Source: Planctomycetota bacterium
GTDB lineage: Bacteria; Planctomycetota; UBA8742; UBA2392
DNA: 64,000 nt
Assembly (NCBI GenBank): GCA_015075515.1
Contig: JABTUE010000003.1
Span: 819,616 to 883,615 of the forward strand
Reading direction: 5' to 3'
Shown: positions 29,835 to 37,258 of the stretch, piece after piece
Numbering within the stretch: the first letter of the stretch is position 1
How the letters are laid out: each line of letters starts with the position of its first letter
Position numbers and translations under genes: made by a program
Notes under the pieces: model-generated
The model's input: the letters and a program-made list of their open reading frames with translations, nothing else
Database searches by the model: none
Told to the model about the DNA's origin: nothing

Positions 29835-30560
29835 GTGGGCCCGATCACGCCCGTGTGGTGGGACCTGATACCCGTGCTGCTGCTGGGGCTGGGCGCGCCG
29901 CTGCTGGCGGCACTGGTGACAATCCCGCGTCTGCGCCGGCTTTCGCCCGAACAGCAGAACACCCTGCGCCCGCGCCTGTATGCCAACGTGTGCCTGCACC
30001 AGTGGCTGTTCGCGTTTGTGGCGCTGACACCCTGGCTTTTCCGCGATGAACCCCTGCCGGCGCTCGGCCTTGGCGTGCCCGATGCCGGCTGGCCCTATGC
30101 CGCCGTGGGCGCGCTGTGCGGCGGAATTCTGCTGGTCTGGCAGCGCGTCCAGGTCAAACAGCACCCCCAGGGCGCGGCCGCAGTGCGACGGCAGCTGGAG
30201 GCCGTGTCGTGGGTGATTCCGCGCCGCCGGGTTGAACTGTTCGGCTGGGCGCTGGTGTGCCTGCACGCCGGGGTGTGCGAAGAACTGTTTTATCGCGGCT
30301 ATCTGCTGGGGCTGGCGCGGGCGGTCATGCCCGAATCGGCGGCCTGGGTGGCCGTCAGCGTCGCGTTCGGGCTGGGCCACCTGTACCAGGGCGGCAGGGG
30401 CGTGTTCCTGACCGGGGTACTGGGCGGGGCGTTTCTGTTCATGGCGGTCATGAGCGGCAGCCTGTGGCTTCCCATGATCGCGCACGCGCTGTTTGATTGG
30501 CACAGCGGCACACTGGGCCGCTGGGCACTGTATGAATCACCCGACCGAAAGCCCGCTTGA
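29835..30560 (+). CDS. CPBP family intramembrane protease (Abi/CAAX-like)
   Basis: A 241-residue membrane protein with about six helices. The CPBP motifs are EELFYRGYL (EExxxR), FGLGHLYQG and HALFDW, the glutamic intramembrane protease signature. The GTG at 29835 is chosen because AAGGAG sits 5 bases upstream, inside the end of the metalloprotease gene; the stop of that gene is 2 bases away. In bacteria such proteins process prenylated peptides, mature bacteriocins or give self-immunity; the target here is unknown. Its 3' end overlaps uvrC by 29 bp. Confidence 0.88.
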   Translation: MGPITPVWWDLIPVLLLGLGAPLLAALVTIPRLRRLSPEQQNTLRPRLYANVCLHQWLFAFVALTPWLFRDEPLPALGLGVPDAGWPYAAVGALCGGILLVWQRVQVKQHPQGAAAVRRQLEAVSWVIPRRRVELFGWALVCLHAGVCEELFYRGYLLGLARAVMPESAAWVAVSVAFGLGHLYQGGRGVFLTGVLGGAFLFMAVMSGSLWLPMIAHALFDWHSGTLGRWALYESPDRKPA

Positions 30561-32442
30561 GCGCCAGATCGCCGCCGCGCCCCGCGCGCCCGGCTGTTAC
30601 ATCTTCCGCGATTCGCGCGACAAGGTTCTGTACGTGGGCAAGGCCAAGGATCTGGCCGCGCGCGTGCGCAGCTACCTGCGGCCGGGCCAAGACGGCCGGC
30701 CCCAGATTCCGTTTCTGATGCGGCAGGCCGCAAGCGTCGAGTTCGTTGTGATGAACAACGAAAAAGAGGCGCTGGTGCTTGAGAACAACCTGATCAAGCG
30801 TTTTCGGCCGCGTTTTAACATAGTTCTGGCCACCGACGACAAGACGTTTCTGTCCGTGCGCATGGACATGAAACACGACTTTCCGCGCGCCACCATGGTG
30901 CACAAGTACAAACGCGACGGCGCGGTGTACTTCGGGCCGTACCACAACTCGGCGGCGCTGTACAAGACACTGGAGGTGCTCAAGCGCCTTTACCCGCTGC
31001 GCCTGTGCAGCGATCACGTGCTGCGCAACCGTTCGCGCCCCTGCGTGTACCACGACATCGGCGTGTGCTGCGCGCCCTGCATGCCCGGAAAGGTCAGCAG
31101 GGAAGAATACGCCGAACTGGTCAAAGGCTTCATCCGCGTGCTCAAGGGCCGGGACGACAGCGTGGTGCGCGACACCGAACGCGCCATGAACGAGGCCGCC
31201 GCCGCCCTGGAGTTCGAAAAGGCCGCCGACCTGCGCGACCGCTGGCAGGCCCTCAAGACCACACTGCTGCGCCAGCGCGCCCAGGCCGGGGACGATGCCG
31301 TGTTCAACCGCGACGTGATCGGCCTGCACCGCGAGGCCGACCAGTGCAGCATCGTGGTGCTGATGTACCGCGACGGAAAACTGGAAAATACCGGCAAACA
31401 CGTGCTGGCCAGCCTGCTGCCCGACGAAGAACTGGTGGCCGGATTCGTCAAGGAGTTCTACGGCTTTGGCGGCAACGTGCCCGAGGAAATCCTGGTGCCC
31501 GTGGAACTGGAAGACGCCGACACGCTGGCCCAGTGGCTGTCCGAAAAGGCTGAAGCCAGGGTGACCCTGACCTGGCCCCGTCGCGGCGAAAAGGCCGAAA
31601 TGCTGCACCTGGCCAACGTCAACGCGCGCCACGCCCTGAAGCTGCGCGCCGAAACCGAACAGCGCGACCGGCAACTGATCCGCGAGCTGCAGGAGGCCGT
31701 GGGCCTGGAACGCGCGCCCGTGCGCATGGAGTGCTACGACATCAGCCACAGCGCCGGCAAGGAAACCGTGGCCGCCGGCGTATGCTTTCTGGACGGCAAA
31801 CCCAGCAAGGCCAACTATCGCAAGTACAAGATCAAAACCCACGACCGCAACGACGACTTCGCCAGCCTTGAAGAAGTACTGCGCCGCAGGCTTCGGCGCG
31901 GGCTGGCAGAGGGCGGCCTGCCCGACCTGATTGTGATTGACGGCGGGCCGGGACAACTGGGGCGCGTGCAGAAAGTGTTTGAGGACATGAACATCGTGGG
32001 CATTGACCTGATCAGCCTGGCCAAATCGCGCGACCGTTCGGCCCCGGCCTGGGACAAAGAGGGCGAACAGCGCGCGCAGACGAAAGAGCGCGTGTTTGTG
32101 CCCGGCAGCGAACAGCCGATCGAGCTTGACCCGCGCAGCCCGGCGCTGTTTCTGCTGATGAGAATCCGCGACGAGGCCCACCGCTTTGCCGTCACGTTTC
32201 ACAGGCTGCAGAAACGCCGCCAGGGCGTGGGCAGCAGCCTGGACAACATCCCCGGCGTCGGCCCGAAAAAGAAAAAGGCGCTGATCCGGCACTTTGGCTC
32301 GCCCAAAGCCGTGAAGCTGGCAAACATTGAGCAACTGCAGCAGGCCGAGGGCATCAACGCCAAACTGGCACAGGCCATTTACAACGCCCTGGCCGAAGAA
32401 CGTGCGAAGCTGCTGGCGCAGCCCCAAGACCCTTCCGCGTAG
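30532..32442 (+). CDS. uvrC: UvrABC excinuclease subunit C
   Basis: A 636-residue nuclease of nucleotide excision repair. It has an N-terminal GIY-YIG domain (PGCYIFRDSRDKVLYVGKAK) for the 3' incision, a Cys-rich stretch (CCAPCMPGKVSREEY), a UVR domain that binds UvrB (ALEFEKAADLRDRW), the RNase H-like endonuclease core for the 5' incision (MECYDISH; LIVIDGGPGQL) and a C-terminal helix-hairpin-helix (NIPGVGPKKKKALIRHFG). The start at 30532 lies within the end of the CPBP gene and lacks a strong ribosome site, so translation is probably coupled. Confidence 0.96.
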   Translation: MNHPTESPLERQIAAAPRAPGCYIFRDSRDKVLYVGKAKDLAARVRSYLRPGQDGRPQIPFLMRQAASVEFVVMNNEKEALVLENNLIKRFRPRFNIVLATDDKTFLSVRMDMKHDFPRATMVHKYKRDGAVYFGPYHNSAALYKTLEVLKRLYPLRLCSDHVLRNRSRPCVYHDIGVCCAPCMPGKVSREEYAELVKGFIRVLKGRDDSVVRDTERAMNEAAAALEFEKAADLRDRWQALKTTLLRQRAQAGDDAVFNRDVIGLHREADQCSIVVLMYRDGKLENTGKHVLASLLPDEELVAGFVKEFYGFGGNVPEEILVPVELEDADTLAQWLSEKAEARVTLTWPRRGEKAEMLHLANVNARHALKLRAETEQRDRQLIRELQEAVGLERAPVRMECYDISHSAGKETVAAGVCFLDGKPSKANYRKYKIKTHDRNDDFASLEEVLRRRLRRGLAEGGLPDLIVIDGGPGQLGRVQKVFEDMNIVGIDLISLAKSRDRSAPAWDKEGEQRAQTKERVFVPGSEQPIELDPRSPALFLLMRIRDEAHRFAVTFHRLQKRRQGVGSSLDNIPGVGPKKKKALIRHFGSPKAVKLANIEQLQQAEGINAKLAQAIYNALAEERAKLLAQPQDPSA

Positions 32443-32467
32443 GGGCACGGCTTGCCAATCTGCGCCG

Positions 32468-33235
32468 GTGCACGAGATCGTACTGGTCTGCGCGCTGGCG
32501 CTGCTGGCCTACACCGCCAAGGGCATCACCGGCGCGGCCAGCGCGGTGGTGTTCAACGCCGGGCTGCTGCTGGCGCTGGCGTTCGGTCTGGCCGGGGGCT
32601 TCACGCTGGAAGACGGGCTGGCCTGGGTGGCGCTGACCGACGCGCTGACCGGCGTTTTCATGGTCATTCTGATGCGGCGCGAAGTTCGCGCCGAACCGGT
32701 CACCAGTCGCATGTTGTGGGGACTGCTGCCAAGCTGTGTGCTGTTCACGTTTGTCCTGACCGTGGCCGCGCCGCGCGTGCTGGCTCTGGCACTGGCAATT
32801 GTGCTGGTGCTGTGCGGCCTGTGGCTGTGCGCGGCGCGCAATACCTTTGGCAGCCTGCCGACTGGCCGCGCGCTGAAGCTGGCCGCGCCCTGCGGCCTGG
32901 TGGCGGGCGTGATCGGCGGGCTGTTCGGCATGGCCGGGCCGGTTTCGTTTCTGCTGCTGGGGCCCGCCAGCGCCGACCCGGCCGAGTTCCGCCGCCGCAC
33001 GGTCTATCTGTTTGCCGTGGTCAACTGCGTGCGCGTGGCCCAGCTTGCGATCCTGGGCGAGTACACCTGGCCACGTCTGACCATGACGGCCTGGACACTG
33101 CCCGTGGTCGCGGGCGCGACACTGCTGGGCATGGGGCTGCATCGCTTTGTGAAGCCGGGACCGTTCCGGCTGGGGCTGGGACTGATTGTGGTGCTGGCCG
33201 GCGCGGTGGCGCTGCTGAAGCTGACCGTCACCTGA
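32468..33235 (+). CDS. TauE/SafE family permease
   Basis: A 255-residue membrane protein with about eight helices in two repeats; the conserved blocks are LLAYTAKGITGAASAVVFNA and the second-repeat GVIGGLFGMAGP, both typical of the TauE/SafE (sulfite exporter) family. Family members move sulfite, sulfoacetate or other small organosulfur or organic anions. The GTG at 32468 is the best in-frame start and lies 25 bp after uvrC; no strong ribosome site is visible. It ends 9 bp from the convergent gene. Confidence 0.85.
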   Translation: MHEIVLVCALALLAYTAKGITGAASAVVFNAGLLLALAFGLAGGFTLEDGLAWVALTDALTGVFMVILMRREVRAEPVTSRMLWGLLPSCVLFTFVLTVAAPRVLALALAIVLVLCGLWLCAARNTFGSLPTGRALKLAAPCGLVAGVIGGLFGMAGPVSFLLLGPASADPAEFRRRTVYLFAVVNCVRVAQLAILGEYTWPRLTMTAWTLPVVAGATLLGMGLHRFVKPGPFRLGLGLIVVLAGAVALLKLTVT

Positions 33236-33244
33236 GCCGCGCCA

Positions 33245-33784
33245 CTACACGCGCTGTACATCCAGAATGCACGCGTTGTCCCACAGCGTGCCCTTGCCCT
33301 GGGGCAGCATGCGCACGGCAAACTGCATCCGACCGCGGAAACGCTCAACCAGGCTGGTCACAATCCCCAGGTTGAACACGTTGGGGTACGGGTTGTCGCA
33401 CTGGATCTGGTAGTGATCCGGCCCGGCCTCCACGTACTTGTACACCCCGATTTCGCCGCCGCGGTGGGCCATGTGATAGGCCACGTCAATCGCGGCCAGG
33501 GCGCTGGGCACATCCTGCATCTGTTCGTCGGGAAACTCGGCCGAATAGGGAATGCGCCGTCCGATCGCGTACAGCGTGTCGGCGCCAAGGTTTTCCTGAA
33601 TCGCGCGGTAGACGTTAAGCCACGCCTGCTGTGACAGCCAGGAACGCGGCTGCACGTCCACGATACCCTCGGCCTCCAGCAGTTCGCGCGCCAGCGCCCG
33701 CACCAGCATGCCGTTGACCACGGCCATGACGGTGCGACCGTCCACTTCGACCTGGGGCGAACTCGCCTGGTACACCCGGTACAT
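33245..33784 (-). CDS. Conserved protein of unknown function, cotranscribed with a TetR regulator
   Basis: A 179-residue soluble protein beginning one base after the TetR stop codon (TGA-C-ATG), with GGAG just upstream inside the tetR gene. It has a helical N-terminal half (SWLSQQAWLNVYRAIQENLG) and a conserved-looking block LAAIDVAYHMAHRGGEIGVY, followed by a beta-rich end containing CDNPYPNVFNLGIV. The fold may be related to the V4R/heme-NO-binding-like small-molecule domains, but I cannot confirm it. The tight coupling suggests it is made with, and perhaps informs, the regulator. Confidence 0.6.
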   Translation of the reverse strand: MYRVYQASSPQVEVDGRTVMAVVNGMLVRALARELLEAEGIVDVQPRSWLSQQAWLNVYRAIQENLGADTLYAIGRRIPYSAEFPDEQMQDVPSALAAIDVAYHMAHRGGEIGVYKYVEAGPDHYQIQCDNPYPNVFNLGIVTSLVERFRGRMQFAVRMLPQGKGTLWDNACILDVQRV

Positions 33785-33785
33785 G

Positions 33786-34406
33786 TCAGGGCTCCGCGTC
33801 AATGGCGGCACCCAGGCCGCGCAGATACACCGCCGCGCTGCGCGCGGCCGAAAGCCCGTGGTCCGGCCCGCCAATCCCGTGGGCCAGCCGCGAATGAATC
33901 ACGCCAAACACCACCGCCAGTATCCCCGCCGCCGCGCGCGTAAGGTTGATGCCGTGGGGCACCAGACCGCGACGCTGGGCGTTCTGCAGCAGAATCTCGA
34001 TCAGAAAACGCGACTCGCTCATCAACTGGCGCACGCCGCGCGCCAACTGGTCATCGCGCATCTTGCCGGTGTGGCCGAACATGTGCAGCACAATCGCCGC
34101 GTCAGCCCCCAGCGCCATCACGCGCTCTTCCTGGGCGCGACAGAAACGCACAATCCGCCCCAGCGGGTCGGGGTCTTCGCTGATGCGCGGGCCGTCATCG
34201 GGGTAGGTAAACAGATAACCGACCAGGTCACCCGAAAGCGTCTCTTTGCTGTCGAAATACAGGTACACACTGCCCTTGGCCACGCCCGCGGCCTCGGCAA
34301 TGTCGGCCACTGACGCGGCATCAATGCCGTCGCGCGCGAATATCCTGACCGCCGCCTGAAGCAATTGGCGGTAACGCGCTTCGCGTTTCGGAGACGTCAG
34401 GCGCAT
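33786..34406 (-). CDS. TetR/AcrR family transcriptional regulator
   Basis: A 206-residue repressor-type protein. The N-terminal HTH spans residues about 10-55 (LLQAAVRIFARDGIDAASVADIAEAAGVAKGSVYLYF in the published-family pattern, visible here from residue 15). The C-terminal ligand domain is all-helical. ATG 34406 is preceded by a palindrome that abuts the start codon, suggesting autoregulation. It leads a two-gene unit with the 179-residue protein. The inducer is unknown. Confidence 0.9.
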   Translation of the reverse strand: MRLTSPKREARYRQLLQAAVRIFARDGIDAASVADIAEAAGVAKGSVYLYFDSKETLSGDLVGYLFTYPDDGPRISEDPDPLGRIVRFCRAQEERVMALGADAAIVLHMFGHTGKMRDDQLARGVRQLMSESRFLIEILLQNAQRRGLVPHGINLTRAAAGILAVVFGVIHSRLAHGIGGPDHGLSAARSAAVYLRGLGAAIDAEP

Positions 34407-34420
34407 ACTGACCAATCAGT
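34407..34420. promoter_or_regulatory. Candidate TetR operator (ACTGA-CCAA-TCAGT)
   Basis: A 14-bp inverted repeat with perfect 5-bp arms directly before the tetR start codon; TGAC...GTCA also pairs in the same stretch. Position and symmetry fit an autoregulatory TetR-family operator. Confidence 0.45.
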
Positions 34421-34521
34421 CATAATGCCATCTTGTGCAGTCTGGCAATTCTATGGTGGTACAGACCCCTGTGCACCTTCCAGAACGAACGAACCCCCTG
34501 TTTTCTGGCCCGACCATGCAC

Positions 34522-34550
34522 AAAAAAACCCGGCCCGCGCCGGCGGGCCG
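34522..34550 (-). terminator. Rho-independent terminator of ilvE
   Basis: A perfect 8-bp stem (34531-34538 with 34543-34550), a 4-base loop and a run of seven T on the reverse strand (34522-34528). It begins 27 bases after the ilvE stop. Confidence 0.9.
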
Positions 34551-34577
34551 AGTGATAAGAATCTCTCAGCCAGTCGT

Positions 34578-35510
34578 CTATACCTTTGTGATAAAACCCC
34601 ACTTGTCTTCGCTCTTGCCCTGCACCAAGTCCAGGTACGCCTTCTGGATGCGTGTGGTGATGGGCCCGCGGCCGCCGTTGCCGATTGGGATGCGATCCAG
34701 CGCCTTGATCGGCGTGACTTCGGCGGCCGTACCCACGCCGAACATTTCGTCGGCGATGTAAAGCTGCTCGCGCGTCAATGTGGTCTCAATCACCGGAATG
34801 CCCAGTTCACCCGCCAGCCTGATGATCGTGTCGCGGGTAATGCCGCTGAGAATCGAGTGGCTGGTACCCGGCGTGTACAGCTTGCCGTCGCGGATCACAA
34901 AAATATTTTCGCCGCTGCCTTCACTCAAATACCCGTTCACATCCAGCGCGATACCCTCGCTGTAACCCGCCAGCAGCGCCTCCATCTTGATCAGCGCGCC
35001 GCTGCCGTAATTGCTGGCGGCCTTGGCCATCGCCGGCGTGGTGTTGGGGGCGTTGCGCGACCAGGTGCTGATCTGCATGTCCACGCCCTTTTCCAGCGCG
35101 TCATCGCCCAGATACTTGCCCCAGTCCCACGTCAGAATGTCCAGCGTCACCGGGTTCTTCAGCGGGTTCACGCCCATCGGCCCCGCGTCGCGGTAGGCAA
35201 TCGGGCGCAGATAGCAGGCCTTGAAGTTGTTGACCTTCACGGCCTCGACACAGGCGTTGCAGACCTGCTCGATTGTCCACTTCAGATCCATGCGGTAAAT
35301 CTTGGCGCTGTCGAACAGGCGGCGGATGTGGTCGCGCAGGCGGAAAATGCCGGGCCGGCCGTTGCAGTCATAGGCGCGGATGCCCTCAAACACCGCGCTG
35401 CCGTAGTGCACCACGTGCGCGCTGACATGCACCGTGGCGTTCTCCCACGGGATGAACTCGCCGTTGCGCCAGACCTTGTCACAGAGCTTTTTCACCGGTG
35501 TTGTTGCCAT
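34578..35510 (-). CDS. ilvE: Branched-chain amino acid aminotransferase
   Basis: A 310-residue fold-type IV PLP enzyme that transfers the amino group in the last step of Ile, Val and Leu synthesis. The predicted Schiff-base lysine is Lys163 in MAKAASNY; HYGSAVFEGIRAY is the family's N-terminal signature, and LSEGSGENIFVIRDG and GVGTAAEVTPI bind the cofactor phosphate and substrate. The start at 35510 has AGGAG 8 bases upstream. It begins inside the end of the upstream lipoprotein gene (32-bp overlap, different frame). Other pathway genes are not in the window. Confidence 0.95.
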   Translation of the reverse strand: MATTPVKKLCDKVWRNGEFIPWENATVHVSAHVVHYGSAVFEGIRAYDCNGRPGIFRLRDHIRRLFDSAKIYRMDLKWTIEQVCNACVEAVKVNNFKACYLRPIAYRDAGPMGVNPLKNPVTLDILTWDWGKYLGDDALEKGVDMQISTWSRNAPNTTPAMAKAASNYGSGALIKMEALLAGYSEGIALDVNGYLSEGSGENIFVIRDGKLYTPGTSHSILSGITRDTIIRLAGELGIPVIETTLTREQLYIADEMFGVGTAAEVTPIKALDRIPIGNGGRGPITTRIQKAYLDLVQGKSEDKWGFITKV

Positions 35511-36489
35511 CACACTCTCCTGTTGCCGCGGGCCTGTTCTGCCGCGCGTCTTCATTCTGGGCAAGGTGCAAGTCCGTGCAACCGGCAGATTTTGGAATCG
35601 CCCGCCCGCGCGACCACAGCCACCACGACGCCGCCGCGCCCCCCACCGCCAGCGCCGCGCCGATCAGCCACCACGTCAGTGGCGGGGCCCCGCGCCTTGG
35701 CGGCGCCGAAAGCTCGGCCGCAAACGCCGCTGCCGCGTCCGGCGGGTACACCGCAAGGTCGTCAAACTCGGCCCAGGCCGCGCGTTTCAGCCGGTGGCTG
35801 TCACTGCCCGCGGCGATTGCCGCCACCGGTGGTACCGGCCCGCCGAACAGCGCGCGGTAGTCGGCCTCCAGATCGCGCACCTGCCATTGCCACTGGCCGG
35901 CCGGGGTCAAATGCGAGCGCAGGTTGACCACGACAATCCGGCCCTCGCCAAAGGCGGCATCCACGGCCTCGGTGGCGGGCAGCTTGCCGCCGAACGTGTA
36001 ACAGATCGCGCGCGATGGCGGGTCAAACCCGGTGTAGTCGCGCACACGGCGCCGAAAGCCCGCCGCGGCGGGCCCCGTGCCCTCCCACCCGGCGTCAAAA
36101 CCCACCAGCAGCCGCGCCGGAAAGTTGTCGAACTCGGGGCTCAGCGGCGTGCTGGCGGCAAAGGTTTCACTGACACGCCAGCGCCAGCGCAGCAGCGGCT
36201 CGCGCGCAGGGTCAAACCGGCAGGCGTGCCAGAACAGCCCCGCGCTGCTGTCGCTGGTCACGCGCAGCGCCCCGCCTTCGACCGTGGCCACCGGGTCGTT
36301 CACGGAACCTTCGACCACATATTTGGTCCAGCCCGCCAGGGAATCGGGGCCGTCAAAGTTCGCCAGCACCCGCCCCGCCGCCTCGCGTGCCTGGGCCGTT
36401 TCCAGCGGCGGCACGTCCAGCACACGCCGCGACTGCTGGGCCGTGCACCCCGTCACCATCGCCAGCACCAGTATCCACCACATGCGCAT
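35479..36489 (-). CDS. Lipoprotein with a DUF3047-like domain
   Basis: A 336-residue protein with a lipoprotein signal (MRMWWILVLAMVTGC, lipobox MVTGC) and a beta-sandwich-like domain resembling DUF3047 (residues about 40-230: FARLLVGFD-type strands, AICYTFGGKLP). A hydrophobic helix near residue 275 (LTWWLIGAALAVGGAAASWW) and a short tail follow, so the C-terminus may re-enter the membrane. Its last 32 bases overlap ilvE. It lacks a ribosome site, and TAGACT stands six bases before the ATG, suggesting a leaderless mRNA. Function unknown. Confidence 0.75.
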   Translation of the reverse strand: MRMWWILVLAMVTGCTAQQSRRVLDVPPLETAQAREAAGRVLANFDGPDSLAGWTKYVVEGSVNDPVATVEGGALRVTSDSSAGLFWHACRFDPAREPLLRWRWRVSETFAASTPLSPEFDNFPARLLVGFDAGWEGTGPAAAGFRRRVRDYTGFDPPSRAICYTFGGKLPATEAVDAAFGEGRIVVVNLRSHLTPAGQWQWQVRDLEADYRALFGGPVPPVAAIAAGSDSHRLKRAAWAEFDDLAVYPPDAAAAFAAELSAPPRRGAPPLTWWLIGAALAVGGAAASWWLWSRGRAIPKSAGCTDLHLAQNEDARQNRPAATGECDGNNTGEKAL

Positions 36490-36495
36490 GACCGC

Positions 36496-36501
36496 AGTCT
36501 A
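36496..36501 (-). promoter_or_regulatory. Candidate -10 element TAGACT for a leaderless mRNA
   Basis: On the reverse strand TAGACT is followed by exactly six bases and the ATG at 36489, with no Shine-Dalgarno sequence. Confidence 0.5.
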
Positions 36502-36558
36502 GGCCGCAACCGCACGGTTCTCCACGGCGTGATCGTTACCGTCGGCATTGTGGCGCCG

Positions 36559-36575
36559 GCGGGGCGGCACCCCGC
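36559..36575 (-). terminator. Weak terminator-like hairpin after the EF-hand lipoprotein
   Basis: A 6-bp GC stem (36559-36564 with 36570-36575), 9 bases after the stop codon of the EF-hand gene. There is no T-tract, so it may only stabilise the 3' end. Confidence 0.35.
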
Positions 36576-36583
36576 GGCGAGGC

Positions 36584-37258
36584 TTATCTCCCCGCTACCC
36601 GGCGCAGTTCCGCCGCTTCCTGGGCAGGCGTCAGGCTGGCGTTGGCAATCCGCACGACCTGGGCCAGAAACTCGGGGTCCGCAAAGCGCGAACCCCGGTC
36701 GCGCACAAACTGTTTGATTTCCTCAAGACTCACCTTGCCGTCGCCGTCGCGGTCAAGCTCCGGCCCGGCAGTCTTGATCTTTTCAATCAGCCGCAAGGCA
36801 AACACCAGTGCGCTGCCGGTTTCGTCAAGCTGCTGCTCGGCCTGTTTGCGCAGGCCGATTTCGTTCAGACGCTGCCGGTTGCGCAGACGGGCGTACAGCC
36901 CGGCCGCGCCCGTGCCCAACGCACCAATCAGAGCGCCCCAGGGGCCGAAGTTGGCCGCAAAGTCCGCCGCGCCGCGAACGTTGGGCCCCGGTTGCACCAG
37001 CCTGATGCGCTTGGGCCGGTTGGGCTCGCCGGTGCGGGCGTCCACGGGCGAAATGGTCAGTGTGCCGCTGGCGTCCTCGTACAGCACCCGGCCGTCGTCC
37101 GTAACGGCCTGAACTTCGTGATCGCCCACCAGCATGTCCAGCAGCGCGCAGCCCCCGAGGCCCAGCATGGCAATGACCAGACAGAACCAGTCGTGGCATG
37201 TTTTGCTCCTAGATTGGCGTGCCCACCACCCACAGGCGGTAGGTGTTGCTCGATGCAT
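36584..37258 (-). CDS. EF-hand lipoprotein-like gene at the end of the phage-like cassette (start uncertain)
   Basis: Up to 224 residues. A hydrophobic stretch with a lipobox-like CLVIAMLGLGGC is followed by a beta region, a Gly-rich membrane helix (FGPWGALIGALGTGAAGLYA), a basic/coiled region and a calcium-binding EF-hand loop (DRDGDGKVSLEE, a full 12-residue set). The start is a puzzle: the only good ribosome site, AGGAG at 37205-37209, points to the ATG at 37199, which is in another frame; in this frame the choices are the ATG at 37258, inside the upstream gene, or the one at 37168, which leaves too short a signal. A frameshift near 37190 would reconcile them. It follows the hub/fibre gene directly. 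Confidence 0.6.
   Translation of the reverse strand: MHRATPTACGWWARQSRSKTCHDWFCLVIAMLGLGGCALLDMLVGDHEVQAVTDDGRVLYEDASGTLTISPVDARTGEPNRPKRIRLVQPGPNVRGAADFAANFGPWGALIGALGTGAAGLYARLRNRQRLNEIGLRKQAEQQLDETGSALVFALRLIEKIKTAGPELDRDGDGKVSLEEIKQFVRDRGSRFADPEFLAQVVRIANASLTPAQEAAELRRVAGR

Noticed and set aside
34416..34577. Possible small gene between tetR and ilvE
   Set aside because: Short frames here cross the ilvE terminator and lack a ribosome site; the segment is best explained as terminator plus promoter.
36825..37199. 124-codon reverse frame with a perfect AGGAG site
   Set aside because: Its protein is Arg/Gly-rich without structure, while the overlapping frame has a lipobox and a complete EF-hand. 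Kept only as evidence for a frame problem.
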